Assembly (NCBI RefSeq): GCF_012935695.1
Contig: NZ_CP052859.1
Coordinates: 4,195,001 to 4,259,000 of the forward strand
DNA: 64,000 nt
Origin: Pseudomonas sp. ADAK18
GTDB lineage: Bacteria; Pseudomonadota; Gammaproteobacteria; Pseudomonadales; Pseudomonadaceae
Direction: 5' to 3'
The notes beneath the pieces were generated by a model. The model was not told the DNA's origin. It saw nothing but the letters and a program-made list of their open reading frames with translations, and did not search any database. Shown piece after piece: positions 57,193 to 64,000 of this stretch. A program made the translations under genes and the position numbers. The stretch's first letter is position 1. Each line of letters opens with the position of its first letter.

Positions 57193-57315
57193 TCAAATCC
57201 ATTGCGTCTCAAAGGGCGCCTTCTTCAGGTAGGCATTCCAAAAAGCCCGGTTGCCCGGGCTTTTCAGTAATGCGGTCCTTGACCTTTCGGCGCTACTGGC
57301 GCGGTACAGGTCCAT
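57193..57315 (-). CDS. Possible 40-residue leader ORF
   Basis: ATG right after an in-frame TAA, 40 codons, ending FETQWI. It reads straight through the terminator hairpin at 57241-57264 (encoding KSPGNRAF). Ribosome site weak (GGA 14 nt upstream). Could be a chance frame; if translated it would break the hairpin. Confidence 0.25.
   Translation of the reverse strand: MDLYRASSAERSRTALLKSPGNRAFWNAYLKKAPFETQWI
57241..57264 (-). terminator. Strong intrinsic terminator upstream of the holin
   Basis: AAAAGCCCGG–GCAA–CCGGGCTTTTT: six G/C pairs plus an A/T extension, GNRA tetraloop and five Ts in the minus-strand direction. It lies between the operator-controlled promoter and the holin gene. Confidence 0.8.
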
Positions 57316-57467
57316 TTAAATTGTTAGTTCCGACCACGATCCCTGTCTGCCGGATAACTGCTTCTGGTGCTTTACGCTGCACACCCGGGTCAGTTGCCAA
57401 CCCTCTGAACCGTTAAGGCCGGTTCATCGCTGCCTGTTGTTGGTAAAACGGTGGAACTAAAGAGCGT

Positions 57468-57566
57468 CGGCATCCTTGCCGGTATTGCCTGGCATCCGTG
57501 CCACCTTGGGTGGCGTCCTTGCCAATGTTGCGTGCCGTCCTTGTCTTCCCTGGCAGCATCCTTGCC
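57468..57566. repeat. Five-fold 21/22-bp imperfect tandem repeat
   Basis: C(A/G)TCC(T/G)TGCC-like cores every 21 or 22 bp on the plus strand, with only the core and short flanking complement conserved. Confidence 0.85.
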
Positions 57567-57602
57567 GCCTCCACCAGACCTTATTGGCTGGCTTGAGATG
57601 AA

Positions 57603-57631
57603 GAATATGCATGTATGCATATACAGTCAAT
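57603..57631 (-). promoter_or_regulatory. Operator-controlled tailocin promoter
   Basis: Minus strand TTGACT (57626-57631), 17-bp spacer, TATTCT (57603-57608). The spacer contains the palindrome ATATGCAT-AC-ATGCATAT, so repressor binding would block polymerase directly. Confidence 0.7.
57606..57623. promoter_or_regulatory. Repressor operator O1
   Basis: ATATGCAT-GT-ATGCATAT, perfect 8-bp arms, in the promoter spacer. Confidence 0.65.
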
Positions 57632-57638
57632 GCACAAA

Positions 57639-57667
57639 TGCATTTATTTTTGCGAAATAAATGCATA
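57639..57667. promoter_or_regulatory. Repressor operator O2 (12-bp arms)
   Basis: ATGCATTTATTT–TTGCG–AAATAAATGCAT, perfect 12-bp inverted repeat, just upstream of the -35 region. An ATGCA copy also lies at 57631-57635 between the two sites. Confidence 0.6.
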
Positions 57668-57760
57668 GCCGCATAAAGGCCTTGCAGGTAAAGGGTTTGC
57701 CGGGTTTGCACAGGCGAAAAAAAACCCGCTCGATGGCGGGCTTTGTCTTACAGAGGAAGG

Positions 57761-58495
57761 TTAACGGGCGTACATGCCCCACCAGAAAACGTGACCGAGG
57801 ATGCTGATTTGCTCTTCCTGGATTTCCTGGAAACTGTAGTCCTCGTCCGGATGTTCATCGCGATTGAAGCTGCGCAGGCGAATCCCCGAAGGCAGGCGAT
57901 AGAGCTGCTTGACCCGCAACTGGCCGTTGTGATTGATGGCGTACAAATCACCGTCGACGATGTCGCCAATCCCGCATTTTCCGGCATTGACCCCCACCGT
58001 CGCGCCGTCGCGCAGCACCGGCAACATACTGTTGCCACGTACGGTCACGCATTTGGCCTGGTCAAACTGCACGCCGTTATGCCGCAGGCTGCGCTTGCCG
58101 AAACGCAGGCTGGCCTTCTCGCTTTCCTCGATGACGAATCTTCCTGATCCAGCAGCCAATTCAACCTCGCGCAGAAAGGGGATCGACACCTCGTCATCGT
58201 TGACGGGGGTATCGTCGTCCCACAGGCTTATGTCCTTGAGTTCCGAATGCATCGGGTCGCGCTCGTCTTCCCGCGACGCTACCAATGCCGCGCGCCCGCG
58301 CAGTTGATCAGTGCTGACGCGAAAGTAGTCGGCGATGCGTGAGATGTGTTTGTCCGACGGATCAACGATCTTGCCGCTGAGAATCCGGGACAGTGTGGAT
58401 TGAGGCACGCCGGTACGCCGGTGAAGCTCCGTGGGGGAGATCCGGTCGCGATCCAGCAGCTCTCTTAAGACGATAGAAACGTTGCGTTTTTGCAT
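57761..58495 (-). CDS. LexA/CI-like self-cleaving repressor (PrtR-type)
   Basis: 244 residues: N-terminal XRE HTH (TELHRRTGVPQSTLSRILSG), linker, and S24 peptidase domain with cleavage site AAGSG (Ala-Gly), catalytic Ser in RGNSMLPVL and Lys in LRVKQLYRL. RecA filaments formed after DNA damage trigger its self-cleavage and so induce the tailocin. The ATG at 58495 has no ribosome site; the mRNA may be leaderless. Related to PrtR of pyocin clusters; no PrtN-type activator gene is nearby. Confidence 0.9.
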   Translation of the reverse strand: MQKRNVSIVLRELLDRDRISPTELHRRTGVPQSTLSRILSGKIVDPSDKHISRIADYFRVSTDQLRGRAALVASREDERDPMHSELKDISLWDDDTPVNDDEVSIPFLREVELAAGSGRFVIEESEKASLRFGKRSLRHNGVQFDQAKCVTVRGNSMLPVLRDGATVGVNAGKCGIGDIVDGDLYAINHNGQLRVKQLYRLPSGIRLRSFNRDEHPDEDYSFQEIQEEQISILGHVFWWGMYAR

Positions 58496-58502
58496 AACGC
58501 GG

Positions 58503-58531
58503 ATATTGAAGGCAGTTTTCGCGGATGGCAA
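58503..58531 (-). promoter_or_regulatory. Promoter of the repressor gene
   Basis: Minus strand TTGCCA (58526-58531), 17-bp spacer, CAATAT (58503-58508). The expected start of transcription is at or next to the ATG. Confidence 0.55.
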
Positions 58532-58554
58532 ATGCTATTTTGCATATTTATGCA
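58532..58554. promoter_or_regulatory. Operators at the repressor promoter
   Basis: TGCATA-TT-TATGCA (58541-58554) and the overlapping ATGCTATTTTGCAT (58532-58545) share the TGCATA/TATGCA half-site with the operators near 57606-57667, and lie directly upstream of the -35 box. Confidence 0.6.
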
Positions 58555-58691
58555 TTAGCCGTGCCTTTATACCGCGTCTTTGTGAACTGCGAAGCCCCGA
58601 CCTTGCGTGTTAACCTTGCGCCCATCGCAAAAAATGCTGGGCCAAGCGCCCCCTTTGCCCCATCACTTCCAACGAATTTGCTAACTATCCA

Positions 58692-61283
58692 ATGAGTAAA
58701 AACACTTCCGATCTGTCCTCCCACACCCCGATGATGCAGCAGTACTGGCGCCTGAAGAACCAGCACCCTGATCAGTTGATGTTCTATCGCATGGGCGACT
58801 TCTACGAGATCTTCTATGAAGACGCGAAGAAAGCGGCCAAGTTGCTGGACATCACCCTGACCGCGCGCGGGCAGTCGGCCGGGCAGGCGATTCCGATGTG
58901 CGGGATCCCTTATCACTCGCTGGAGGGTTACCTGGTCAAGTTGGTCAAGCTTGGCGAGTCGGTGGTGATCTGCGAGCAGATCGGCGATCCGGCCACCAGC
59001 AAGGGCCCGGTGGAACGCCAAGTGGTGCGCATTATTACCCCGGGGACGGTGAGTGATGAAGCCCTGCTGGATGAGCGTCGCGACAACCTGATCGCGGCGG
59101 TGCTGGGGGATGAACGGCTGTTCGGCCTGGCAGTGCTGGATATCACCAGCGGCAACTTCACGGTGCTGGAGATCAAGGGCTGGGAGAATCTGCTGGCGGA
59201 GCTGGAGCGCGTCAATCCGGTGGAGTTGATGATTCCGGACGATTGGCCCAAAGACCTGCCGGCGGAACGCCGCCGTGGGACCAAGCGCCGCGCGCCGTGG
59301 GACTTCGAACGTGACTCGGCGCTGAAAAGCCTGTGCCAACAGTTCTCCGTGCAAGACCTCAAGGGCTTTGGTTGCGAAACCCTGACCCTGGCCATCGGAG
59401 CCGCCGGCTGCTTGCTCAGCTACGCCAAGGAAACCCAGCGTACCGCCCTGCCCCATTTGCGCAGCCTGCGTCATGAGCGCCTGGACGACACGGTGGTGCT
59501 CGATGGCGCCAGCCGACGTAACCTGGAGCTGGACACCAACCTGGCCGGCGGCCGCGACAACACCCTGCAATCGGTGGTCGACCGTTGCCAGACCGCCATG
59601 GGCAGCCGTCTACTGACCCGTTGGTTGAACCGCCCGCTGCGGGATTTGACGGTGCTGCAATCGCGCCAAACCTCGATTACCTGTCTGCTGGATCGTTATC
59701 GCTTTGAAAAGCTGCAACCGCAGCTCAAGGAAATCGGCGATATCGAGCGGATCCTCGCGCGGATCGGCCTGCGCAACGCGCGGCCTCGTGACCTCGCACG
59801 CCTGCGGGATGCCCTCGGCGCCCTGCCGCAGTTGCAAGTGGCAATGACTGAACTGGAAGCGCCGCACCTGCAACAGCTGGCCGTGACCACCAGCACCTAC
59901 CCGGAACTGGCGGCACTGCTGGAAAAAGCCATCATCGACAACCCGCCGGCGATCATCCGCGACGGTGGCGTACTGAAGACCGGTTACGACAGCGAGCTGG
60001 ACGAACTGCAATCCCTGAGCGAGAACGCCGGGCAGTTCCTGATCGACCTGGAAGCCCGGGAGAAAGCCCGCACCGGCCTGGCCAACCTGAAAGTCGGCTA
60101 CAACCGCGTCCACGGCTACTTTATTGAGTTGCCGAGCAAGCAGGCCGAGCAGGCACCTATCGATTACCAGCGCCGTCAGACCCTCAAGGGTGCCGAGCGC
60201 TTTATCACCCCGGAACTGAAAGCGTTCGAAGACAAGGCGCTATCGGCCAAGAGCCGCGCCCTGGCCCGCGAAAAGATGCTCTACGAAGCGCTACTCGAAG
60301 ACTTGATCGGCCAACTGGCACCGTTGCAGGACACCGCTGCCGCTCTGGCGGAGCTGGACGTACTGAGCAACCTGGCCGAGCGCGCACTGAACCTTGACCT
60401 GAACTGCCCGCGCTTTGTCAGCGAGCCGTGCATGCGCATCGTCCAGGGCCGCCACCCGGTGGTGGAGCAGGTATTGACCACGCCATTCGTGGCCAACGAT
60501 CTGTCCCTGGACGACGATACCCGCATGCTGGTGATCACCGGTCCGAACATGGGCGGTAAATCCACCTACATGCGTCAGACCGCATTAATTGTGCTGCTGG
60601 CCCATATCGGCAGCTTCGTGCCGGCGGCCAGTTGCGAATTGTCCCTTGTGGACCGCATCTTCACCCGGATCGGCTCCAGCGATGACCTGGCCGGCGGCCG
60701 TTCGACCTTTATGGTGGAAATGAGCGAAACCGCCAACATCCTGCACAACGCTACCGAGCGCAGCCTGGTGTTGATGGATGAAGTCGGCCGTGGCACCAGC
60801 ACCTTCGACGGTCTGTCGCTGGCATGGGCGGCGGCTGAGCGGTTGGCGCACCTGCGGGCCTATACGTTGTTCGCCACTCACTACTTCGAGCTGACCGTGC
60901 TGCCGGAAAACGAGCCGCTGGTCGCCAACGTGCACCTCAATGCCACCGAGCACAACGAGCGCATCGTATTCCTGCACCACGTGCTGCCAGGGCCAGCCAG
61001 CCAGAGTTATGGCTTGGCCGTGGCCCAGTTGGCCGGGGTGCCCACGGAGGTGATCACCCGTGCCCGCGAGCACCTGAGCCGCCTGGAAGAGACCGCCCTG
61101 CCCCACGAGTTGCCGGTGGCCAGCCCCGCGAAAGCTGCCAGCAAATCCAGCGCTCCGCACCAAAGCGATATGTTCGCCAGCCTGCCCCATCCGGTTCTGG
61201 ATGAGTTGGCTAAGCTTGACTTGGATGACTTGACGCCGCGCAAAGCGCTGGAAATGCTCTATGCACTGAAGACACGGATCTAA
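58692..61283 (+). CDS. mutS: DNA mismatch repair protein MutS
   Basis: 863 residues. Mismatch-reading motif FYEIF ([12 protein letters not shown], about 35-46), Walker [12 protein letters not shown] (about 617), Walker [13 protein letters not shown] and a C-terminal [17 protein letters not shown] tetramer/beta-clamp region. Recognises mismatches and starts repair. Borders the tailocin on its right; this gap is the usual insertion context. Confidence 0.98.
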   Translation: MSKNTSDLSSHTPMMQQYWRLKNQHPDQLMFYRMGDFYEIFYEDAKKAAKLLDITLTARGQSAGQAIPMCGIPYHSLEGYLVKLVKLGESVVICEQIGDPATSKGPVERQVVRIITPGTVSDEALLDERRDNLIAAVLGDERLFGLAVLDITSGNFTVLEIKGWENLLAELERVNPVELMIPDDWPKDLPAERRRGTKRRAPWDFERDSALKSLCQQFSVQDLKGFGCETLTLAIGAAGCLLSYAKETQRTALPHLRSLRHERLDDTVVLDGASRRNLELDTNLAGGRDNTLQSVVDRCQTAMGSRLLTRWLNRPLRDLTVLQSRQTSITCLLDRYRFEKLQPQLKEIGDIERILARIGLRNARPRDLARLRDALGALPQLQVAMTELEAPHLQQLAVTTSTYPELAALLEKAIIDNPPAIIRDGGVLKTGYDSELDELQSLSENAGQFLIDLEAREKARTGLANLKVGYNRVHGYFIELPSKQAEQAPIDYQRRQTLKGAERFITPELKAFEDKALSAKSRALAREKMLYEALLEDLIGQLAPLQDTAAALAELDVLSNLAERALNLDLNCPRFVSEPCMRIVQGRHPVVEQVLTTPFVANDLSLDDDTRMLVITGPNMGGKSTYMRQTALIVLLAHIGSFVPAASCELSLVDRIFTRIGSSDDLAGGRSTFMVEMSETANILHNATERSLVLMDEVGRGTSTFDGLSLAWAAAERLAHLRAYTLFATHYFELTVLPENEPLVANVHLNATEHNERIVFLHHVLPGPASQSYGLAVAQLAGVPTEVITRAREHLSRLEETALPHELPVASPAKAASKSSAPHQSDMFASLPHPVLDELAKLDLDDLTPRKALEMLYALKTRI

Positions 61284-61425
61284 CGCAGACGCTTGCAAGC
61301 TGATAGAATCTCGCGCGGTTTGGGATGCTGCGGGCTTTTAGCCTGGCCCGCAGACTATCGCTCCCGAACCTCGCGAGCCCCGCCACAAGGGGTTTCGCTG
61401 CCGCCGCCTGAGGAGAAAATTAGAA

Positions 61426-61749
61426 ATGACCTTCGTCGTCACCGACAACTGCATCAAGTGCAAGTACACCGACTGCGTAGAAGTCTGTCCGGTGGACTGC
61501 TTTTACGAAGGCCCGAACTTCCTGGTGATCCACCCGGATGAGTGCATTGACTGCGCGCTGTGCGAGCCAGAATGCCCGGCCCTCGCCATTTTTTCCGAGG
61601 ACGAAGTCCCGGAAGAAATGCAGGAGTTTATTCAGTTGAACGTTGATCTGGCCGAAATATGGCCGAACATCACTGAGCGCAAAGACCCGATGCCAGATGC
61701 TAAAGAGTGGGATGGCAAAAAAGGCAAGATTGCAGACCTCGAACGCTAA
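61426..61749 (+). CDS. fdxA: 7Fe ferredoxin FdxA
   Basis: 107 residues with two Fe-S cluster motifs, [19 protein letters not shown] at residues 7-25 and [12 protein letters not shown] at about 40-51, fitting one 3Fe-4S and one 4Fe-4S cluster. Low-potential electron carrier; a likely partner of Fpr. AGGAG about 10 nt before the ATG. Confidence 0.95.
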   Translation: MTFVVTDNCIKCKYTDCVEVCPVDCFYEGPNFLVIHPDECIDCALCEPECPALAIFSEDEVPEEMQEFIQLNVDLAEIWPNITERKDPMPDAKEWDGKKGKIADLER

Positions 61750-61768
61750 TAGCGTCGACGCCCTCCAA

Positions 61769-61790
61769 AAGGCCCTTTGCGGGCCTTTTT
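61769..61790 (+). terminator. Terminator of fdxA
   Basis: AAGGCCC–TTTGC–GGGCCTT followed by Ts, 20 nt after the stop. Confidence 0.85.
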
Positions 61791-61825
61791 GCGTTTCTGC
61801 CTACGGGGTTTCACTTTTCTACAGG

Positions 61826-61959
61826 CAAAAAAAAGGGGCGGTATGACCCGCCCACATTTTTTCCCTAGTCCCTGTGTTCCTTTTCATCATCCTGATGAAT
61901 CGCATCCTGCGAGGTTCCCTGAGTCATCGTTCCTTGATGACTGTGTCAATCCGTGGACA
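61826..61959 (-). ncRNA. rsmZ: Small RNA RsmZ
   Basis: About 134 nt on the minus strand beginning TGTCCACGGATTGACACAG, near-identical in design to P. fluorescens RsmZ. It holds eight GGA motifs, several in loops (TCATC-AAGGAAC-GATGA, TCGCA-GGA-TGCGA, TTCATC-AGGAT-GATGAA), and ends in GGGCGG–CCGCCC with a T-run (61826-61853). It sequesters RsmA/RsmE and so relieves translational repression under GacS/GacA. Position beside fdxA is the conserved one. Confidence 0.9.
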
Positions 61960-61967
61960 CAGGGCTG

Positions 61968-61995
61968 ATCTTAGAGAGTTCCCGATTAAGTTCAA
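61968..61995 (-). promoter_or_regulatory. Promoter of rsmZ
   Basis: Minus strand TTGAAC (61990-61995), 16-bp spacer, TAAGAT (61968-61973), about 9 nt before the RNA 5' end. Confidence 0.7.
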
Positions 61996-62131
61996 CGTGA
62001 TCCAATGGACAGAATCCAGGGTCTTGCATTTAAAAACCCAATAAATAGTTATTACATTTCAGCTAGTTAGAAAACAGTACCTGCCATTCGAGCTGTCCGC
62101 GTCTGGTAAAAAAACCAAACACTTACGAAAA

Positions 62132-62149
62132 AGTAAGTAAATGCTTACA
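62132..62149 (-). promoter_or_regulatory. GacA upstream activating sequence of rsmZ
   Basis: Minus strand TGTAAG-CATTTA-CTTACT fits TGTAAG-N6-CTTACA with one mismatch, about 175-190 bp upstream of the RNA start, the distance known for this family. The rest of 61996-62200 is AT-rich with no gene seen. Confidence 0.85.
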
Positions 62150-62201
62150 CCAGCAATTACGTAAACGCCAAACGATCTCTATTAAGTGCTCTTCAGACAA
62201 G

Positions 62202-62226
62202 AAAAAGCCCCGACACAGTCGAGGCT
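62202..62226 (-). terminator. Terminator of apbC
   Basis: Minus strand AGCCTCGAC–TGT–GTCGGGGCTTTTTC, one mismatch in the stem, T-run after. Confidence 0.8.
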
Positions 62227-62244
62227 TGCCTACCCGCAGGTGAA

Positions 62245-63339
62245 TCAGTCGTCGCTGACCGTGATAGTCGGCATTGCTTGGGCGCCTGCCTCTTGCAGGA
62301 CAATCCGTGCACCAACATGACGGGCCAGTTCCTGGTAAACCATGGCAATCTGGCTGTCAGGCTCGGCGACCACGGTAGGCTTGCCACCGTCGGCCTGCTC
62401 ACGAATCACCATCGACAGCGGCAACGATGCCAGCAGCTCGACACCGTACTGGGTCGCCAGCTTTTCACCGCCACCTTCACCGAACAAATGCTCGGCATGG
62501 CCACAGTTGGAGCAGATGTGCACCGCCATGTTTTCCACAACGCCCAACACCGGGATATTGACCTTGCGGAACATCTCCACGCCTTTCTTCGCGTCCAGCA
62601 GCGCCAGGTCCTGGGGCGTGGTGACGATCACCGAGCCGGCCACCGGTACCTTTTGCGCCAGCGTCAGCTGGATATCACCGGTACCCGGTGGCATGTCGAT
62701 TACCAAGTAATCCAGATCGCCCCAAGCGGTCTGGGTGACCAGTTGCAGCAGGGCACCGGAGACCATCGGCCCGCGCCAGACCATCGGCGTGTTGTCATCG
62801 GTCAGGAACGCCATGGACATCACTTCCACACCATGGGACTCGATGGGCACGAACCACTTCTGGTCCTTGATCTTCGGCCGGGTACCTTCGGCGATGCCGA
62901 ACATCACGCCCTGACTCGGCCCATAAATGTCTGCGTCCAGAATCCCGACGCGTGCGCCTTCACGGGCCAGGGCCAGGGCCAGGTTGGCGGCGGTGGTGGA
63001 TTTGCCCACGCCACCCTTGCCAGAAGCAACGGCAACCACGTTTTTGACGTTGGCCAACCCTGGAATCTGCGCCTGGGCCTTGTGCGGCGCAATCACGCAC
63101 TGAATATCGACGGTGGCTGCGCTGACACCGTCCAGACCTTCAATGGCCATTTGCAACATCTGCGCCCAACCGCTCTTGAACAGACCTGCGGCATAACCCA
63201 GTTCAAGTTGGACCGAGACCTTGTCACCCAGCACATCAATGGCGCGAACGCACCCGGCGCTGACCGGGTCCTGGTTCAGGTAAGGGTCGGTGTACTGGCG
63301 AAGAACGGCTTCCACCGCTGCGCGATTGACGGCGCTCAT
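62245..63339 (-). CDS. apbC: Iron-sulfur cluster carrier protein ApbC (Mrp)
   Basis: 364 residues: N-terminal MIP18-like domain (1-90), deviant Walker A GKGGVGKSTT (about 107-116), DIYGPSQGVMFG, and the CxxC cluster-binding motif ICSNCGHAEHLF (about 273-284). A P-loop ATPase that carries Fe-S clusters to target enzymes. Divergent from metG, a conserved arrangement in Pseudomonas. Confidence 0.95.
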   Translation of the reverse strand: MSAVNRAAVEAVLRQYTDPYLNQDPVSAGCVRAIDVLGDKVSVQLELGYAAGLFKSGWAQMLQMAIEGLDGVSAATVDIQCVIAPHKAQAQIPGLANVKNVVAVASGKGGVGKSTTAANLALALAREGARVGILDADIYGPSQGVMFGIAEGTRPKIKDQKWFVPIESHGVEVMSMAFLTDDNTPMVWRGPMVSGALLQLVTQTAWGDLDYLVIDMPPGTGDIQLTLAQKVPVAGSVIVTTPQDLALLDAKKGVEMFRKVNIPVLGVVENMAVHICSNCGHAEHLFGEGGGEKLATQYGVELLASLPLSMVIREQADGGKPTVVAEPDSQIAMVYQELARHVGARIVLQEAGAQAMPTITVSDD

Positions 63340-63510
63340 GGGCTACTCCCGAAAAAGACTGACTAAAACAGGCGGCTATCCTAACCGTTCCTGACGGCCT
63401 GCGGCATGCTTTCGCGGTAATGGAAAACGCTGAAACAACGCCACGGGGTGAAATAAATTTCCCGGCGCTTTATAGTGGCCGACCTCCGTTTCATCAAGTA
63501 GCCGAGCCCC

Positions 63511-64000
63511 ATGTCCGAGCCACGCAAGATCCTCGTCACCAGCGCCCTGCCCTATGCCAATGGTTCAATCCACCTTGGCCATATGCTTGAGTACATCCAG
63601 ACCGATATGTGGGTGCGCTTCCAGAAGCATCGCGGCAATCAATGCATTTATGTCTGCGCGGACGACGCCCACGGTTCGGCCATCATGTTGCGCGCCGAAA
63701 AGGAAGGCATTACCCCGGAACAACTGATCGCCAACGTCCAGGCTGAACACAGCGCCGACTTTGCCGAGTTCCTGGTGGACTTCGACAACTTCCATTCGAC
63801 GCACTCTGAAGAAAACCGTGAGCTGTCGAGCCAGATCTATAAGCGGCTGCGGGACGCCGGTCACATCGCCACGCGTTCAATCACGCAGTATTTCGACCCG
63901 GAAAAGAAAATGTTCCTGGCCGACCGCTTCATCAAGGGCACCTGCCCGAAATGTGGCACCGAAGATCAGTACGGCGATAACTGCGAGAAATGTGGTGCTA
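63511..64000 (+). CDS. metG: Methionyl-tRNA synthetase (3' partial)
   Basis: The first 163 codons are present; the frame runs off the window. It begins [19 protein letters not shown], with the class I HIGH-type motif SIHLGHM (HLGH, about 20-26) and the first zinc-knuckle Cys pairs (CPKCG and CEKCG) at about 145-162. Charges Met onto initiator and elongator tRNA. The initiator tRNA genes of this window are its substrate. Confidence 0.95.
   Translation, partial: MSEPRKILVTSALPYANGSIHLGHMLEYIQTDMWVRFQKHRGNQCIYVCADDAHGSAIMLRAEKEGITPEQLIANVQAEHSADFAEFLVDFDNFHSTHSEENRELSSQIYKRLRDAGHIATRSITQYFDPEKKMFLADRFIKGTCPKCGTEDQYGDNCEKCGA

Larger units (their letters stand above)
57241..57596 (-). ncRNA. Candidate RsmA/E-binding RNA (sRNA or tailocin leader)
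   Basis: Predicted transcript of about 355 nt from the promoter at 57603-57631 to the terminator at 57241-57264. On the minus strand it has five CANGGANG motifs whose plus-strand left ends are 57471, 57493, 57514, 57536 and 57557 (steps 22, 21, 22, 21). Four are in hairpins with GGA in the loop: 57468-57481, 57490-57503, 57511-57524 and 57552-57566. CANGGANG is the RsmA/RsmE (CsrA) consensus, and hairpin-loop GGA is its preferred form. No GacA box precedes it. Function is inferred. Confidence 0.6.
44487..58495 (-). mobile_element. R-type tailocin (contractile phage-tail bacteriocin) locus
   Basis: One strand-coherent block from repressor to endolysin: repressor, holin, gp37-like, V, W, J, I, fibre cassette, DUF2635, sheath, tube, E/E', tape measure, U, X, D, GH19 lysin. 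It is P2-like in order and contractile because it has a sheath. No terminase, portal, capsid, integrase, replication or att repeats are found, so it is a domesticated tail, not a prophage. The pncC/recA–mutS gap is a known site of such elements in the P. fluorescens group. Confidence 0.93.

Noticed and set aside
57468..57566. The 21/22-bp repeats considered as replication iterons or as coding repeats
   Set aside because: There are no replication genes nearby; minus-strand frames through it give no recognisable protein, and only the GGA core and complementary flanks are conserved, which fits RNA hairpins better. Not fully excluded.
57241..57760. A GacA box (TGTAAG-N6-CTTACA) that would make the tailocin RNA a classical RsmX/Y/Z
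   Set aside because: None found between the repressor gene and the repeats; the only such box in the area belongs to rsmZ (62132-62149).
44487..58495. Intact prophage
   Set aside because: No integrase, terminase, portal, capsid or replication gene, and no flanking att repeats noticed; only tail, lysis and repressor genes are present.

Overview
The window is a 64-kb piece of a fluorescent Pseudomonas chromosome (P. fluorescens group). This rests on gene content and order (mexW–inaA/wapQ–colS–colR, groEL–groES–fxsA–hugZ, ampG–proS, fpr–finR, dgkA–erdR, recX–recA–pncC, a tailocin between pncC and mutS, then fdxA and rsmZ), on high-GC codon usage, and on many Pseudomonas-type REP palindromes. 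No database search was run; names come from recognised motifs and synteny.

Layout. 1-16 kb is an envelope-stress block: the end of a MexW-like RND pump, the ColR/ColS two-component system with its LPS kinase and methyltransferase genes, an LTA-synthase-like sulfatase, a PAP2 phosphatase, an RstA/RstB-like pair and a secreted GH8 glycanase, then groESL and fxsA. 15.8-25.4 kb is mostly housekeeping: a HugZ-like protein, an SDR, a DUF481 porin-like protein, an alkyltransferase-like protein, AmpG, ProRS, a lipoprotein, DinB with a LexA box, and two tandem initiator tRNA units. 25.6-42.1 kb holds MprF with its hydrolase partner, Kup, RimO, TrmO, Fpr/FinR, DgkA, ErdR, TapT, a QSregVF-like protein and a LOG protein. 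42.2-44.4 kb is recX–recA–pncC.

44.4-58.5 kb is an R-type tailocin (a contractile phage-tail bacteriocin). It has a LexA-like self-cleaving repressor, holin, complete tail module, an AT-rich two-part fibre cassette and a GH19 endolysin. There are no capsid, terminase, integrase or replication genes. The tail chaperone carries a U UUA AAC slippery site for a -1 frameshift. mutS, fdxA, the sRNA gene rsmZ with its GacA box, apbC and the start of metG follow.

The most interesting signal is the 630-bp non-coding gap between the tailocin repressor and the holin. On the minus strand it has a sigma70-like promoter (TTGACT-17 bp-TATTCT) whose spacer holds a perfect 8+8 palindrome resembling sites at the repressor promoter. 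The predicted RNA begins with five CANGGANG motifs every 21-22 nt, four of them in hairpin loops, and then reaches a strong intrinsic terminator. CANGGANG is the RsmA/RsmE (CsrA) binding consensus. I infer an SOS-controlled Rsm-binding RNA or leader that may link tailocin production to the Gac/Rsm network, whose sRNA RsmZ is encoded 4 kb away.
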